Assembly: GCF_030733685.1 (NCBI RefSeq)
Contig: NZ_JASHIM010000009.1
Span: forward strand, 62,001 to 126,000
Direction: 5' to 3'
Length of the DNA: 64,000 nt
From: Roseovarius sp. MMSF_3281
GTDB lineage: Bacteria; Pseudomonadota; Alphaproteobacteria; Rhodobacterales; Rhodobacteraceae
Shown: positions 54,768-63,621 of the stretch, one piece after another
Numbering within the stretch: the first letter of the stretch is position 1
Layout: every line of letters begins with the position of its first letter
Translations under genes and position numbers: made by a program
Notes under the pieces: model-generated
Told to the model about the DNA's origin: nothing
Database searches by the model: none
What the model saw: only the letters and a program-made list of their open reading frames with translations

Positions 54768-55448
54768 TTGGCACGCTATCTTATCCCCTTGATCTTTGGC
54801 TTGGCCGGTATCGCGGTTCTGGTCTCGCTCGGGCTGTGGCAGGTCCAGCGTTTGGCGTGGAAAGAGGGGGTTCTGGCCGATATCGAGGCGCGGATCGCGG
54901 CAGAGCCGGTGGCGCTACCGGGTGAACTGGACCCGCAGGCCGACCGGTATTTGCCGGTTGAGGTGCGTGGCAGGCTGGGCGACGAGGCGCTACGCGTTCT
55001 GGTCAGCCAGAAACATGTTGGTGCGGGCTATCGCGTGATTTCCGCGCTTGATACGGGCGGGCGCCGTATTCTGCTGGACCGGGGGTTCATCAAGGTGGCC
55101 GAAGACATCCCCGCCGCGCCGGAGGGCCAGGTGACGGTCCGCGGCAATGTGCATTGGCCGGATGATCGCAATTCCTCGACCCCGGAAAATGATCTTGAGG
55201 GCAACACGTGGTTTGCCCGCGACCTTGACCAGATGGCCGGGGTGCTGAATACCGAACCTTTGATGGTCGTGGCGCGCGATACGTCGTTTTCCGACGCACC
55301 TGTGACGCCTCTACCCGTCGACACGGACAACATCCCGAACGATCACTTGGAATATGCCGTAACATGGTTCGGCTTGGCCGCGATTTGGGCGGTGATGAGT
55401 GGCTATTTCCTTTGGCGCATGCGCAAGACAGCAAAAGGCGAGAACTGA
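54768..55448 (+). CDS. SURF1-family oxidase assembly protein
   Basis: 226 aa, TTG start with GGAG 8 bases upstream. Two membrane helices at the ends (LIFGLAGIAVLVSLGLWQVQR and TWFGLAAIWAVMSGYFLWR) flank the periplasmic domain. ILLDRGFIK and NDHLEYAVTWFGLA are SURF1 signatures. It helps insert heme a. Its stop overlaps the thrC start (TGATG). Confidence 0.95.
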   Translation: MARYLIPLIFGLAGIAVLVSLGLWQVQRLAWKEGVLADIEARIAAEPVALPGELDPQADRYLPVEVRGRLGDEALRVLVSQKHVGAGYRVISALDTGGRRILLDRGFIKVAEDIPAAPEGQVTVRGNVHWPDDRNSSTPENDLEGNTWFARDLDQMAGVLNTEPLMVVARDTSFSDAPVTPLPVDTDNIPNDHLEYAVTWFGLAAIWAVMSGYFLWRMRKTAKGEN

Positions 55449-56836
55449 TGAAGTATATCTCGACGCGGGGGCAGGCCCCGGTTCTGAGTTTTGAAGAGGC
55501 GATGCTGACCGGGCTGGCGCGTGACGGGGGGCTTTACCTGCCGCAAGAGATCCCGGTGATGAGCGCGGGTGATATCGCCGCCCTTGAGGGGCAAAGTTAC
55601 GAGGAGGTGGCCTTTCGCGTGATGTGGCCCTTCGTCGGCGATGCCTTCACCGAAAAGGAATTTCGCGGAATCATCGCGCGCGCCTATGCGCCTTTCGGCC
55701 ATGCCGCCCGCGCGCCCTTGGTGCAGCTGGATCAGGGGCATTTCCTGCTGGAACTGTTCCATGGACCGACGCTCGCCTTCAAGGATTTCGCGATGCAGCT
55801 GATTGGCCAGCTGTTCGAATTTTCGTTGAAACGCTCGGGCAACCGGGTGTGTATCGTGGGGGCGACCAGCGGCGACACCGGCAGCGCGGCGATCGAGGCG
55901 TTTCGGGGCCTGGACGCGGTGGATGTCTTTATCCTGTACCCGCATGGCCGGGTGTCCGAGGTGCAGCGGCGGCAGATGACCACGCCCTCGGAAGACAACG
56001 TGCATGCCTTGGCGCTGGACGGGTACTTCGACGATTGCCAAGCCCGCGTGAAGGATATGTTCAACGATTTCGAGTTTCGCGATGCGGTTGGGCTGGCCGG
56101 TGTGAACTCGATCAACTGGGCACGGGTTCTGGCGCAGGTGGTGTACTATTTCACCTCTGCCGTGGCCCTTGGCGCGCCGCACCGCAAGGTCTCTTTCACC
56201 GTGCCCACCGGCAATTTCGGGGATATTTTCGCAGGCTACATTGCCAAGCGCATGGGCCTGCCGATTGATCGCCTGGTGGTGGCCACGAACCAGAACGACA
56301 TTCTGCACCGGTGTTTGACAAACAGCGAATACAAGCCCGATGGGGTGATCCCCTCGATCAGCCCGTCGATGGATATTCAGGTGTCGTCGAACTTCGAGCG
56401 GGCGCTTTATTACGCCTATAACCAAGATGGCGCGGCTGTGGCGCAGCTGATGGACGAGCTGAAGGCCGGGGGCTTTAGCGTCAGCCAAGGTGCGCTTCAG
56501 GCCCTGCGCGAAAGTTTCGACTCGGGCCGCTGCGACGAGGAAGAAACCCGCGCCACCATCCGTGAGGCTTGGGGCCAGACGGGCGAGTTGCTCTGCCCGC
56601 ATAGCGCCGTTGGTGTCAAGGTGGCCGAGGAACAGCGCCAAACTGGCACGCCGATGATCACGCTGGCCACGGCGCATCCTGCCAAGTTCCCCGCGGCGGT
56701 GGAAGAGGCCAGCGGCATGCATCCCCCCTTGCCCGAGCGCATGACCGACCTGTATGAGCGGTCGGAACGCGTGACCCGGGTGGAAAACGACCTGGGCGCA
56801 TTGGAAACTCTGATCAAGGAACGGACCACGCATTGA
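55448..56836 (+). CDS. thrC: Threonine synthase
   Basis: 462 aa from the ATG at 55448 (MKYISTRG), which overlaps the surf1 stop; the frame to 55364 runs inside surf1. The PLP Lys is in GPTLAFKDFAMQLIG. VGATSGDTGSAAIEAFRG and TVPTGNFGDIFAGYIAKRMG are phosphate-loop and substrate motifs. It converts O-phosphohomoserine to threonine. Confidence 0.97.
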   Translation: MKYISTRGQAPVLSFEEAMLTGLARDGGLYLPQEIPVMSAGDIAALEGQSYEEVAFRVMWPFVGDAFTEKEFRGIIARAYAPFGHAARAPLVQLDQGHFLLELFHGPTLAFKDFAMQLIGQLFEFSLKRSGNRVCIVGATSGDTGSAAIEAFRGLDAVDVFILYPHGRVSEVQRRQMTTPSEDNVHALALDGYFDDCQARVKDMFNDFEFRDAVGLAGVNSINWARVLAQVVYYFTSAVALGAPHRKVSFTVPTGNFGDIFAGYIAKRMGLPIDRLVVATNQNDILHRCLTNSEYKPDGVIPSISPSMDIQVSSNFERALYYAYNQDGAAVAQLMDELKAGGFSVSQGALQALRESFDSGRCDEEETRATIREAWGQTGELLCPHSAVGVKVAEEQRQTGTPMITLATAHPAKFPAAVEEASGMHPPLPERMTDLYERSERVTRVENDLGALETLIKERTTH

Positions 56837-58095
56837 GTGTCAAACTGACCACGCTGGACAACGGATTTCGCATCGTCACCGAGGACATGCCGGGGCTGCA
56901 ATCGGCGGCCATCGGCGTTTGGGTCATGGCGGGGGCCCGGCATGAACGGGCCGAGCAAAACGGCATTGCCCATTTCCTTGAACACATGGCCTTCAAGGGC
57001 ACCAAGCGGCGCAATGCCCTGCAAATCGCCGAGGCGATCGAGGATGTGGGCGGCTATATCAACGCCTATACCAGCCGCGAGGTCACGGCCTATTACGCGC
57101 GTGTCTTGCAGCAGGATGTGCCGCTGGCCCTCGACGTGGTGGCCGATATCATGCGTAATCCCAGTTTCGACCCGCGCGAGATCGAGGTGGAGCGCGGCGT
57201 GATCCTGCAGGAAATCGGGCAGGCGCAGGACACCCCCGACGACATCATCTTCGACTGGCTCCAGGAAGAGGCCTATCCCGATCACCCGCTGGGTCGCACC
57301 ATCCTTGGCCCCGAGGGCCGGGTGCAGGGGTTCTCCCGCGATGATCTGGTGGGGTTCGTCGATGAACATTATGGCCCCGGGCAGATGATCCTGTCGGCGG
57401 CAGGGGCGGTGGACCACGACGCGTTGGTGCGCGATGCAGAGCGCCTGTTCGGCGACATGTCCGCCAAACCCGCGTTCGAGCCGGCCAGGGCGCGGTTCAA
57501 GGGCGGCGAGGCGCGGCATGTGAAATCGCTGGAACAGGCGCATTTCACGCTTGGCTTCGAAAGCCCCGATTACGGCGATCCGCAGATATATGCGGCCCAA
57601 ATCTATGCCACGGCGCTTGGCGGCTCCATGTCCTCGCGCCTGTTTCAGGAAATCCGCGAAAAGCGGGGGCTGTGCTATACGATCTTTGCACAGGCCGGGG
57701 CCTATGCCGATACCGGCATGATGACGATTTATGCGGGCACCTCGGCCGAGGAAATGGCGCATCTGGCGCAGATCACCGTGGATGAGATGAAGCGCGCCGC
57801 CGAGGACCTCAGCCAAGAGGAAGTGGAGCGCGCCCGTGCCCAGATGAAGGCCGGGCTGTTGATGGGGCTGGAAAGCCCCTCGAACCGGGCCGAACGTCTG
57901 GCGCGGATGATGCAGATCTGGGGCCGGGTGCCCGAGCTTTCGGAGGTGGTCGAGCGGATTGACGCGGTGACCCTGTCAGAGGTGCGGCAACTGGCCGAAA
58001 CCACCGCCACCCAAGCCCCCGCCGCCATGGCGCTTTACGGCCCGGTCGAGGCCGCGCCAAGCCTTGCGGCGCTTCAGGACAGGCGCGCGGCATAA
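56833..58095 (+). CDS. M16 zinc peptidase
   Basis: 420 aa from a TTG start that overlaps the thrC stop. The inverted zinc motif HFLEH is in GIAHFLEHMAFKGT, with the third ligand Glu in EIEVERGVILQEIGQ. GLCYTIFAQAGAYADTG is the C-terminal substrate loop of the mitochondrial-processing-peptidase-like group. The substrate is unknown. It is cotranscribed with thrC. Confidence 0.95.
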   Translation: MSVKLTTLDNGFRIVTEDMPGLQSAAIGVWVMAGARHERAEQNGIAHFLEHMAFKGTKRRNALQIAEAIEDVGGYINAYTSREVTAYYARVLQQDVPLALDVVADIMRNPSFDPREIEVERGVILQEIGQAQDTPDDIIFDWLQEEAYPDHPLGRTILGPEGRVQGFSRDDLVGFVDEHYGPGQMILSAAGAVDHDALVRDAERLFGDMSAKPAFEPARARFKGGEARHVKSLEQAHFTLGFESPDYGDPQIYAAQIYATALGGSMSSRLFQEIREKRGLCYTIFAQAGAYADTGMMTIYAGTSAEEMAHLAQITVDEMKRAAEDLSQEEVERARAQMKAGLLMGLESPSNRAERLARMMQIWGRVPELSEVVERIDAVTLSEVRQLAETTATQAPAAMALYGPVEAAPSLAALQDRRAA

Positions 58096-58679
58096 TGTTC
58101 ATCCCGCGCCGGAAAGTCCGGATCGAGACCGAGCGCCTGACCCTGCGACAGCCGCTTTTGACCGATTTCCGCGACTGGTCCGCGATGCGCGAACAAAGTG
58201 CTGAATTCCTCATCCCGTGGGAGCCTGTCTGGGCCGCCGACCACCTGACACGCAAGGGCTTTTCCAACCGGGTCTACTGGGCGCAACGGTCGATCACCAA
58301 TGGCTCGGCCTTGCCGCTCTTTCTGATCCGGCGCGAGGATGAGCGGCTTTTGGGGGCGATCACGCTCGACAATATCCGGCGTGGTCCGGCACAGGCGGGC
58401 ACATTGGGCTATTGGATCGGAGAGCCTTTCGCGCGCCATGGCTATATGCGCGAGGCCTTGCAGGCGGTGGTACACCATGCCTTCGGGCGGCTTGACCTGT
58501 CGCGGTTGGAGGCCGCCTGCCTGCCCGAAAACACCGCCTCGCGCGGGCTGTTGGAAAAATGCGGCTTCAAGTACGAAGGCGTCGCGCAAAGCTACCTGCA
58601 GATCAACGGCCGTTGGCGTACCCACGTGCTTTACGCCGCGCTGCGGATGGACCGACGCGGGCGCACCGACGTGGGATAG
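58095..58679 (+). CDS. RimJ/RimL-type GNAT acetyltransferase
   Basis: 194 aa. RIETERLTLRQPLLTDF is the N-terminal entry of the family. GTLGYWIGEPFARHGYMREAL is the acetyl-CoA loop and ASRGLLEKCGFKYEGVAQSYL follows. It probably N-acetylates a protein such as a ribosomal one. It overlaps the M16 gene stop by one base. Confidence 0.93.
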   Translation: MFIPRRKVRIETERLTLRQPLLTDFRDWSAMREQSAEFLIPWEPVWAADHLTRKGFSNRVYWAQRSITNGSALPLFLIRREDERLLGAITLDNIRRGPAQAGTLGYWIGEPFARHGYMREALQAVVHHAFGRLDLSRLEAACLPENTASRGLLEKCGFKYEGVAQSYLQINGRWRTHVLYAALRMDRRGRTDVG

Positions 58680-58719
58680 CCTTCCAGGTTTTCTTCTTTT
58701 CAAAAGTATCCCTGGGACT

Positions 58720-58735
58720 CGGGGGCTGGCCCCCG
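58720..58735. terminator. Convergent hairpin after the acetyltransferase
   Basis: Stem CGGGGGC/GCCCCCG with a 2-base loop lies between two convergent genes. It is a compact bidirectional terminator candidate without a T run. Confidence 0.55.
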
Positions 58736-58752
58736 ATGTTGTCCGGCCCGCG

Positions 58753-60123
58753 TTAACTCACCCTGATCCAGTTCATCATGCCCGACATCTGGTGGCTTGG
58801 CATGTGGCAATGAAACATCCAATCGCCGGGATTATGGGCGTTGAACACCACTTCGCGGGTCTCGTTCGGGGCCACGAGGATCGTGTCGCGCCATGGGCCA
58901 AACCCGCCCTTCAGCACCTCGCGGAAGTGCATGCCGTGCAGGTGCATGGCATGGGGAAAGGCCGTGTTGTTGGTGATCGGCACACGGATGGTTTCGCCTT
59001 CAAAGGCTTCCAGCATGGGCGTCTCCGCCATCCCCACTTGCCCGTTGAAGGCCCAGAATTGCCCGGCCTCGGCCAGGGCGCGCATGTCCATCTGTTTACC
59101 TTCGTAACTGCCGCCATCTGGCAATCCGCGCATGGCCCCGCCCTCCATCACCAAGGGTACCTGGCGGGCGTCGTTCACATCAATCGCGGGCATCTCGTTT
59201 GGCGGCAGGGCGGCAGGTGCTGCGCGGCTGCCTTGCGCCGCGCCGCTCACCGGAAAGCTTGCCAAGGCAAAGGTGCCGTCGCGCTCGACCGAGGCCAGCG
59301 CCGCCTCGTCGCCCGCCTCGGCCGTGATATCGACAATAAGGTCGGTACGTTGCGCCGGGGCAAGGGCGAGGCGTTCAACCCGCTGTGGCCGGTCAAGCGG
59401 CATGGCGTCATGTGCCACCACCCATGCCGCAAGCCCGCGAAAGCGCAGGTCAAAGATGCGGGCCGTGGCGGTATTGACCAGCCGCAGGCGCAGGCGCGCA
59501 CCGGGGTGGACCGTTTGCCGGTGTTCGGGCGTGGCATTGACGGTGATGTAATTGCCCAGACGCCCGGCGTGGGACATATCGTGCCACGCCCCGAAAGACG
59601 GGTGGATCACCGCATCATCGGCCATGCGCCAATCGTCCAGTACCAGCACGCGGTCGTCATCCACTTCCGGGGCCTGAGGTTCTTCGACCACCAGAACCCC
59701 GGCCAACCCGCGTGAGATTTGTTCAAGCGAGTTGGCATGCGGATGATACCAGAAGGTACCGGCATCGTTGAGCGTGAAGCGATAGTCAAAGACCTTGCCC
59801 GGGGCAACGGGGGCCTGCGTGAGGTCGGGCACCCCGTCCATCGCATTGGGCAGGCGCAGCCCGTGCCAATGGATCGTCGTGTCCTGTGTCTGCAGCCCGT
59901 TGATCAACCGCACGTCCAGTGTATCGCCTTGGCGATAGCGCAGCACCTCGCCCGGCACTTTACCGTTGAAGGCCCAGACATCGGTGGCGGCATAGCCGCC
60001 CGGGGCCAGTTGCTGCTTGGTGGGCGCGGCGGTGATCCGGGTCTGGCCCGTGGCCAACGCGGCGCGGGGCAGGGCGGCAAGCGCCGTCGAGGCAGCAAGG
60101 AAACGGCGGCGGGTCAGGGGCAT
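58753..60123 (-). CDS. Multicopper oxidase, Tat-exported
   Basis: 456 aa from the ATG at 60123, with AAAGGA 8 bases upstream; the frame continues to 60333 without similarity. The Tat signal is RRRFLAASTALAALPRAALA. Copper motifs occur as TIHWHGLRLP, FWYHPHANS, HAMHLHGMHF and HCHMPSHQMSGMM, so all four sites are present. It resembles copper-resistance/CueO-type or laccase-like enzymes. The substrate is unknown. Confidence 0.93.
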   Translation of the reverse strand: MPLTRRRFLAASTALAALPRAALATGQTRITAAPTKQQLAPGGYAATDVWAFNGKVPGEVLRYRQGDTLDVRLINGLQTQDTTIHWHGLRLPNAMDGVPDLTQAPVAPGKVFDYRFTLNDAGTFWYHPHANSLEQISRGLAGVLVVEEPQAPEVDDDRVLVLDDWRMADDAVIHPSFGAWHDMSHAGRLGNYITVNATPEHRQTVHPGARLRLRLVNTATARIFDLRFRGLAAWVVAHDAMPLDRPQRVERLALAPAQRTDLIVDITAEAGDEAALASVERDGTFALASFPVSGAAQGSRAAPAALPPNEMPAIDVNDARQVPLVMEGGAMRGLPDGGSYEGKQMDMRALAEAGQFWAFNGQVGMAETPMLEAFEGETIRVPITNNTAFPHAMHLHGMHFREVLKGGFGPWRDTILVAPNETREVVFNAHNPGDWMFHCHMPSHQMSGMMNWIRVS

Positions 60124-60196
60124 TGCGGGCATCCTTTCGTTGTCTTCAGGATGCGCGTATTTTTCGGCGCTGCAAGGCCATATGCCGGGCGGGCCA

Positions 60197-60562
60197 TCAC
60201 TCTGCCGTGATGATCCATTCCCTTGCCGCCTCCACCTCGGCCGTGTCGAAGGTGCGCAGCTTGGTGGTAAGCAGCGCACCCGCCGCTTTCGATAACGGCC
60301 CGATCCAGCCGATATCCGATACCACGGCAACATGGCTGATATGGCGCAGGTTCTTCATGTCGAACTTGATCCCCGACCAGATCATCGTCGGGTCGAAGCC
60401 CTGGAAATTCTCGATCACTTCGATCAACCTGATCGTCCCATGGGTGTCGATGAAGGTTTGCATCCGCTCGGCGACGGCATCGTAATCTTCCTGCGTGATC
60501 CGGTCCGCGACGATGATTTCGACGGTTCTTGTTTCGGGGTCTTCGGAGTACTGGATTGTCAT
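60197..60562 (-). CDS. SpoIIAA-like (STAS) protein
   Basis: 121 aa. A central RLIEVIENFQGFDPTMIWSG and ISHVAVVSDIGWIGPLSKAAG match SpoIIAA-like STAS proteins, which often bind lipids or act in stress. It is monocistronic with a modest gap to each neighbour. Its role is unknown. Confidence 0.8.
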   Translation of the reverse strand: MTIQYSEDPETRTVEIIVADRITQEDYDAVAERMQTFIDTHGTIRLIEVIENFQGFDPTMIWSGIKFDMKNLRHISHVAVVSDIGWIGPLSKAAGALLTTKLRTFDTAEVEAAREWIITAE

Positions 60563-60629
60563 CTTCTGTATCCTCCCTGCGCCATTCTATCACGCTGTCG
60601 CCACGGGCCAATCCATGCCGCGTGCCGGG

Positions 60630-60923
60630 TCAGCGCTTGCGCCGGCCGCCGGGAGTTTTCGAATGGAACCCTGGTGGGCGTTTGGAAACCCATTTGATGA
60701 ACTTGGACAGGCGGGGATGCTGGCGCAAGGCGTCGACGGTGGAAAAATCCCGCGCGATTTCCGCCTCGGTCAGGGTGGCGTGAATCTCGTTGTGGCAAAT
60801 CTGGTGTAACAGGACTGTCGGCCCGCCCTTGCCGCCTTTCAGTTTCGGCACGAGGTGGTGCAGGCTTTGCCGCGCCTCGGGCGGAATGGGACGCCCGCAG
60901 AGCGGGCATATGGGGTGATCCAT
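60630..60923 (-). CDS. HNH endonuclease-domain protein
   Basis: 97 aa from the ATG at 60923, with AAGGAAAAG upstream. CPLCGRP, then HHLVPKLKGGKGG, then LLHQICHNEIHATLT give the Cys pair, the HH catalytic step and the final Cys-His-N metal site. The C-terminal 40 residues are basic. Small chromosomal HNH proteins of this type are common in alphaproteobacteria and of uncertain function. Confidence 0.9.
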   Translation of the reverse strand: MDHPICPLCGRPIPPEARQSLHHLVPKLKGGKGGPTVLLHQICHNEIHATLTEAEIARDFSTVDALRQHPRLSKFIKWVSKRPPGFHSKTPGGRRKR

Positions 60924-60999
60924 CGCTTTTCCTTGATCCTTGCGCCCGGGACGGGCAAGAGGATGGCGGCGACGGGCCAAAAGGCAAGAGGTGATCGGT

Positions 61000-62334
61000 A
61001 TGGACTGGGACGCGCAACCGGAATTCGTGCGGCAGGCGTGGGGCTTTGCGCTTCAGGGTTGGGAGATTGCCCAGGGCTGGTTGATGAGTCCGGCGGCATG
61101 GTCGCAGTTCGGCCTTTTGCTTGTCTCTTACCTGGTGGCCTTGATGTTGAGCCGCCGATTGAAACCATGGCTGGCCCGCCTGCTGACCCCGGCGGAGGGA
61201 CAGGAGGGCCTGTTTACCAGCGCGCGGCGCTTCTTCTTGATTCTCGTACCGCTCCTGTTGCCGCTTCTGGCCTATGGCTTCACGGGCATCGGGGAAAGCG
61301 TTACCCGGTCGATCTTTGACAGTGGCGCGGTGATTGCCTTTGGCAAGCGGGTGTTCCTGCTGTTGGCGGCGCATATCCTCGTGCGGGATATTATCCGTGA
61401 TCCGTTCCTGAAGGTGCTCGGTAAATACGTGCTGATCCCGGTGGCTGCCCTTCATACGGTGGGCCTGCTGGACCTTGTGACCGGACGGCTGGAGGCAACG
61501 GTGGTGCCCCTTGGCAATATGTCCTTCGATCTGCTGTGGCTGATCAAGGGCGTGGTCCTGGGCGCGGTGATCTTCTGGCTGGGGCGCTGGTCGAACGATC
61601 AATCCTCGACCTACATCCAGTCGCAGGAAGAAATGCGCCCGGCCACACGGCAATTGGCCGCCAAGGCCGCCGAGATCGCGATTTTCGGCGTGGCCTTCCT
61701 GATCCTGATGAACATCATGGGGATTTCGCTGACGTCGCTGGCGGTTCTGGGTGGTGCTATCGGTGTCGGGCTGGGCTTTGGCCTGCAAAAGATCGCTTCG
61801 AATTATATCTCGGGCGTGATCCTCTTGCTTGAGGGGCAGGCCACAGTCGGGGATTATGTCGAGCTGGACAACGGCGAGGCCGGGACCATCGTGAAAACCA
61901 CGGCCCGCGCCATGTTCCTTGAAACCTTCGATGGCCGCTGGATCGTGGTGCCGAACGAGGATTTCATCACCACCCGCGTCGTCAACTACTCGGACCAGGG
62001 CAGCGCCAACCGCTATGAGGCGCCCTTCTCGGTGAGTTACGACACCGATATCAACCTGATCCCCGACATGGTCGAAAAGGCGGTGTCGGACCTGCCTTTC
62101 ATCCTGCAAGAGCCCGATGGCCCGGATTGCGAATTGCGCGCCTTTGGCGATAGCGGCGTTGAGTTCGCGGTCGAGTTCTGGGTGAACGGTATCGACGACG
62201 GCAAGAACAAGTTCACGCCGCGCGTGATGTTCGCCATCTGGAATGTTCTCAAGGACAACAATATCGAAATTCCCTTCCCGCAGCGTGTTGTGCACCACGT
62301 GGGACTGGACAGGGGCGAACCCCCGAAGGCATGA
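61000..62334 (+). CDS. MscS-family mechanosensitive ion channel
   Basis: 444 aa from the ATG at 61000; a GTG at 60991 is an alternative. Several N-terminal helices precede the pore-lining helix and MscS beta domain: SLAVLGGAIGVGLGFGLQKI, ASNYISGVILLLEGQATVGD, and FDGRWIVVPNEDFITTRVVNYS. The C-terminal domain ends with VMFAIWNVLKDNNIEIPFPQR. It releases solutes on osmotic downshock. The flavoprotein gene overlaps its stop by 4 bp. Confidence 0.95.
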   Translation: MDWDAQPEFVRQAWGFALQGWEIAQGWLMSPAAWSQFGLLLVSYLVALMLSRRLKPWLARLLTPAEGQEGLFTSARRFFLILVPLLLPLLAYGFTGIGESVTRSIFDSGAVIAFGKRVFLLLAAHILVRDIIRDPFLKVLGKYVLIPVAALHTVGLLDLVTGRLEATVVPLGNMSFDLLWLIKGVVLGAVIFWLGRWSNDQSSTYIQSQEEMRPATRQLAAKAAEIAIFGVAFLILMNIMGISLTSLAVLGGAIGVGLGFGLQKIASNYISGVILLLEGQATVGDYVELDNGEAGTIVKTTARAMFLETFDGRWIVVPNEDFITTRVVNYSDQGSANRYEAPFSVSYDTDINLIPDMVEKAVSDLPFILQEPDGPDCELRAFGDSGVEFAVEFWVNGIDDGKNKFTPRVMFAIWNVLKDNNIEIPFPQRVVHHVGLDRGEPPKA

Positions 62335-63497
62335 GCCACGCCCTGATCATCGGCGCGGGGCCCGCCGGGTTGATGGCGGCCGAGGCTCTGGCCGGGGCGG
62401 GCCATGCTGTGACCGTGGCCGAGGCCAAACCCTCGCCCGCGCGCAAGTTTCTCATGGCCGGGAAATCCGGGTTGAACCTGACGAAAGACGAGGGGGCAGA
62501 GACGTTCCTTGCCGCCTATGGCGAAGCCGCGCCGAAATTGCGCCCGATGCTGAAGGCGTTTGGCCCGGCAGAGGTGATGGCATGGGCCGAAGGCTTGGGT
62601 CAGCCGCTTTTTACCGGCAGCACCGGGCGGGTGTTTCCCAAGGCGATGAAGGCCTCGCCGCTGCTGCGCGCGTGGTTGGCGCGGCTCGAAGGGCAGGGGG
62701 TGCGGATCAATCGCCGCTGGCGCTGGGCCGGATGGGATGGTGCGGCTGTTTTGATGGACACGCCCGAGGGGCGGCAGGTGTTGACGCCTGATGTCACTGT
62801 GCTGGCCTGTGGCGGGGCCAGTTGGGCGCGGCTGGGATCAGACGGCGCATGGGCCGCGCAGATGCCAGGGGCGGTGGCACCTTTCGAAGCGGCCAACATG
62901 GGGTTCGTGGTGGCGTGGTCCGATCACATGCGCCGCCATTTCGGAACGCCGGTGAAGGGCGTGGCGCTGCGGGCCGGGATGGCCCTGTCACGCGGGGAGG
63001 TGGTGATTTCCGAGCGCGGGATCGAAGGCGGCGGGATTTACGCGGTCTCCAAGGCCATGCGTGAAGGCGCGCCGCTGGTTCTTGATCTGCTGCCCGATCT
63101 GGATGTTGAAACGATCCGACAGCGGCTGGCCCGCCTGCGTGGCAAGAACAGCCTCAAGAACCACCTGCGCAAAACGCTCAAGCTGGACCCGGTGAAACAG
63201 GCGCTCCTGATGGAATTCGCCCGCCCATTGCCCGGCGATCTGGCCCCTCTGCTCAAGGCGTTGCCCGTCGCGCACCAAGGTCCGCGCCCCATGGACGAGG
63301 CGATTTCCACCGCCGGGGGGCTGCGGTTCGAAGCGCTGGACGATGGGCTCATGCTGCGCGACAGGCCCGGCACTTTCGCCGCCGGTGAAATGCTGGATTG
63401 GGAGGCGCCCACGGGCGGTTACCTTCTGTCAGCCTGTTTCGCCACCGGGCTCTGGGCCGGGCGGCACGCGGCGCATTATCTGGATCAGCAGGGCTAG
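62331..63497 (+). CDS. TIGR03862-type NAD(P)/FAD-dependent flavoprotein
   Basis: 388 aa HI0933-like flavoprotein. The dinucleotide site is LIIGAGPAGLMAAEAL, followed by RKFLMAGKSGLNLTKDEG, which marks the family. The C-terminal FAD site is GTFAAGEMLDWEAPTGGYLLSA. Its reaction is unknown. It is coupled to the MscS gene by an ATGA overlap. Confidence 0.93.
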   Translation: MSHALIIGAGPAGLMAAEALAGAGHAVTVAEAKPSPARKFLMAGKSGLNLTKDEGAETFLAAYGEAAPKLRPMLKAFGPAEVMAWAEGLGQPLFTGSTGRVFPKAMKASPLLRAWLARLEGQGVRINRRWRWAGWDGAAVLMDTPEGRQVLTPDVTVLACGGASWARLGSDGAWAAQMPGAVAPFEAANMGFVVAWSDHMRRHFGTPVKGVALRAGMALSRGEVVISERGIEGGGIYAVSKAMREGAPLVLDLLPDLDVETIRQRLARLRGKNSLKNHLRKTLKLDPVKQALLMEFARPLPGDLAPLLKALPVAHQGPRPMDEAISTAGGLRFEALDDGLMLRDRPGTFAAGEMLDWEAPTGGYLLSACFATGLWAGRHAAHYLDQQG

Positions 63498-63500
63498 AGG

Positions 63501-63547
63501 GCAAGGATTTTCGAAAATCCTTGCTCAAGCAATTTCGAAATTGCTTG
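63501..63547. repeat. Twin perfect palindromes upstream of pmbA
   Basis: A perfect 24-bp palindrome (63501-63524, half site GCAAGGATTTTC) is followed one base later by a perfect 22-bp palindrome (63526-63547, half site CAAGCAATTTC). Both lack a loop and share the centre TTTCGAAA. They lie 3 bp after the flavoprotein stop. They may terminate transcription or be an intergenic repeat family. Confidence 0.75.
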
Positions 63548-63621
63548 GCGTCTCATGCGGCCGGGCTTGCACAGGTCAAGGCCAAGGGCTACCTCCTTAC
63601 CCGGTAATAGGAGGCCCGCCC

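Noticed and set aside
55403..56833. 476-aa minus-strand ORF
   Set aside because: It is antisense to thrC.
60559..62298. 579-aa minus-strand ORF
   Set aside because: It is antisense to the MscS channel gene.
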